Shown here: piece by piece, positions 6,808 through 7,410 of the stretch
Layout: each line of letters starts with the position of its first letter
How positions within the stretch are numbered: position 1 is the first letter of the stretch
NCBI GenBank assembly: GCA_030951065.1
Contig: JAUZQH010000144.1
Coordinates: 1 to 7,410, forward strand
Source of the DNA: Mariprofundus sp.
GTDB taxonomy: Bacteria; Pseudomonadota; Zetaproteobacteria; Mariprofundales; Mariprofundaceae
Reading direction: 5' to 3'
DNA: 7,410 nucleotides
Notes under the pieces: model-generated
Told to the model about the DNA's origin: nothing
Seen by the model: the letters and a program-made list of their open reading frames with translations, nothing else
The model's database searches: none
Made by a program: the position numbers and the translations under genes

Positions 6808-7343
6808 CCGTTTCAAAAAACAATCTCGTATGGATGGACCTGGAGATGACCGGGCTCGACCCGAAGCATGATACGATTATTGAAATCGCCACGATTATTA
6901 CCGATGGGGAACTGGATATTATCGCTGAAGGGCCAAGCCTTGTGATTCATCAGCCGGATCATATTCTTGATGCGATGGATGAGTGGAACACCTCCCACCA
7001 CGGTGATTCAGGGCTGACAGCGAGAGTGAAAGCATCGACTTTGACCATGCATGCAGCCGAACAGCAAACGCTGGATTTTATAAAACAATATGTGCCACCG
7101 TCCATCTCCCCCCTGTGCGGCAACTCGATCCATCAGGATCGGCGGTTTCTTCAGCCCTATATGCCGGAGCTCGAATCTTATTTGCACTACCGTAATATCG
7201 ATGTAAGCACCATCAAGGAACTGGCCCGGCGCTGGTATCCGGATAACACAGCCCCGGTCAAGAAAGCCGAACATCTGGCACTGGCTGATGTCCGGGAGTC
7301 TATCAATGAACTACGCTGGTACAGGGAAAAACTGTTTCGTTGA
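6804..7343 (+). CDS. orn: Oligoribonuclease, DEDDh 3'-5' exonuclease
   Basis: Degrades 2-5-nt RNA fragments to mononucleotides. It is the main enzyme removing pGpG, the product of EAL phosphodiesterases, as shown in Pseudomonas. It is a cytosolic homodimer. Counting from ATG 6798 (181 residues), the catalytic residues are D14 and E16 ([10 protein letters not shown]), D114 ([11 protein letters not shown]), and H159 and D164 ([11 protein letters not shown]). Other family signatures are [23 protein letters not shown] and [13 protein letters not shown] chose ATG 6804, because the product then starts [14 protein letters not shown], with the same length before the first motif as E. coli Orn (MSANENNLIWIDLE). 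ATG 6798 would add only two residues. Neither start has a Shine-Dalgarno; coupling to the upstream micro-ORF or a leaderless message could explain this. It follows the GGDEF-EAL gene on the same strand after about 100 bp. Confidence 0.97.
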   Translation: MTVSKNNLVWMDLEMTGLDPKHDTIIEIATIITDGELDIIAEGPSLVIHQPDHILDAMDEWNTSHHGDSGLTARVKASTLTMHAAEQQTLDFIKQYVPPSISPLCGNSIHQDRRFLQPYMPELESYLHYRNIDVSTIKELARRWYPDNTAPVKKAEHLALADVRESINELRWYREKLFR

Positions 7344-7368
7344 CCCATCAGACATGCTATAATATAAG
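7340..7368 (+). promoter_or_regulatory. Sigma-70-type promoter for the gene at the right edge
   Basis: TTGACC at 7340-7345 (5 of 6 to consensus), a 17-bp spacer, and TATAAG at 7363-7368 (5 of 6). A perfect TATAAT also sits at 7358-7363 but would leave only 12 bp. The -35 box overlaps the orn stop codon. Transcription would begin near 7375, about 20 bases before the next start codon. Confidence 0.6.
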
Positions 7369-7393
7369 CCGAGTTGAGTAAAAGGAGGTTCAG

Positions 7394-7410
7394 ATGTTTC
7401 TAAAAAACAC
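7394..7410 (+). CDS. Start of an unidentified gene, cut by the window end
   Basis: ATG 7394 is preceded by AAAGGAGGTTCAG, a near-perfect Shine-Dalgarno (AAAGGAGG) five bases upstream, and by the promoter at 7340-7368. Only MFLKN and part of a sixth codon are visible, so no function can be given. Strong promoter and ribosome-binding signals suggest a well-expressed gene. Confidence 0.55.

Overview
This window reads as an ordinary, gene-dense stretch of a Gram-negative proteobacterial chromosome. The organism clues are a SPOR (murein-binding) domain protein, PdxB (the DXP-dependent route to pyridoxal phosphate, best known from Gammaproteobacteria), oligoribonuclease Orn, and a bifunctional c-di-GMP protein. 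A gamma- or zetaproteobacterial lineage would fit, but the sequence alone does not settle the taxon. I see no tRNA, rRNA, CRISPR array, insertion sequence or phage gene.

Layout. At 1-651 (+) lies the 3' part of a gene cut by the left edge; it ends in a SPOR domain. A 50-bp convergent gap separates it from a minus-strand group. In transcription order this group is a small zincin metallopeptidase (about 3134-2658), fabI enoyl-ACP reductase (2563-1778) and aroC chorismate synthase (1763-702). fabI and aroC are only 14 bp apart, and the aroC ribosome-binding site abuts the fabI stop. Divergent from the metallopeptidase is pdxB (3218-4399, +). It is followed by a large REC-PAS-GGDEF-EAL c-di-GMP signalling protein (about 4526-6703, +), then orn (about 6804-7343, +). 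The first codons of a further gene, with its own promoter and a strong Shine-Dalgarno site, run off the right edge.

How the genes fit together. fabI (fatty acid elongation), aroC (last shikimate step) and pdxB (PLP synthesis) are housekeeping biosynthesis. The most coherent functional pair is the GGDEF-EAL protein followed by orn. The EAL domain should hydrolyse c-di-GMP to pGpG, and Orn is the enzyme known to clear pGpG, so synthesis, breakdown and final clearance of the messenger are encoded side by side.

Points worth a second look are (1) an apparent 18-19-codon internal duplication of the first strand of the EAL domain, with an ESL variant of the signature; (2) a 33-codon micro-ORF filling the gap between the c-di-GMP gene and orn, whose stop overlaps the likely orn start as ATGA; (3) a probable TTG start for the c-di-GMP gene; and (4) a PdxB with altered N-terminal and substrate-loop motifs. 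I found no convincing undescribed defence or mobile system.
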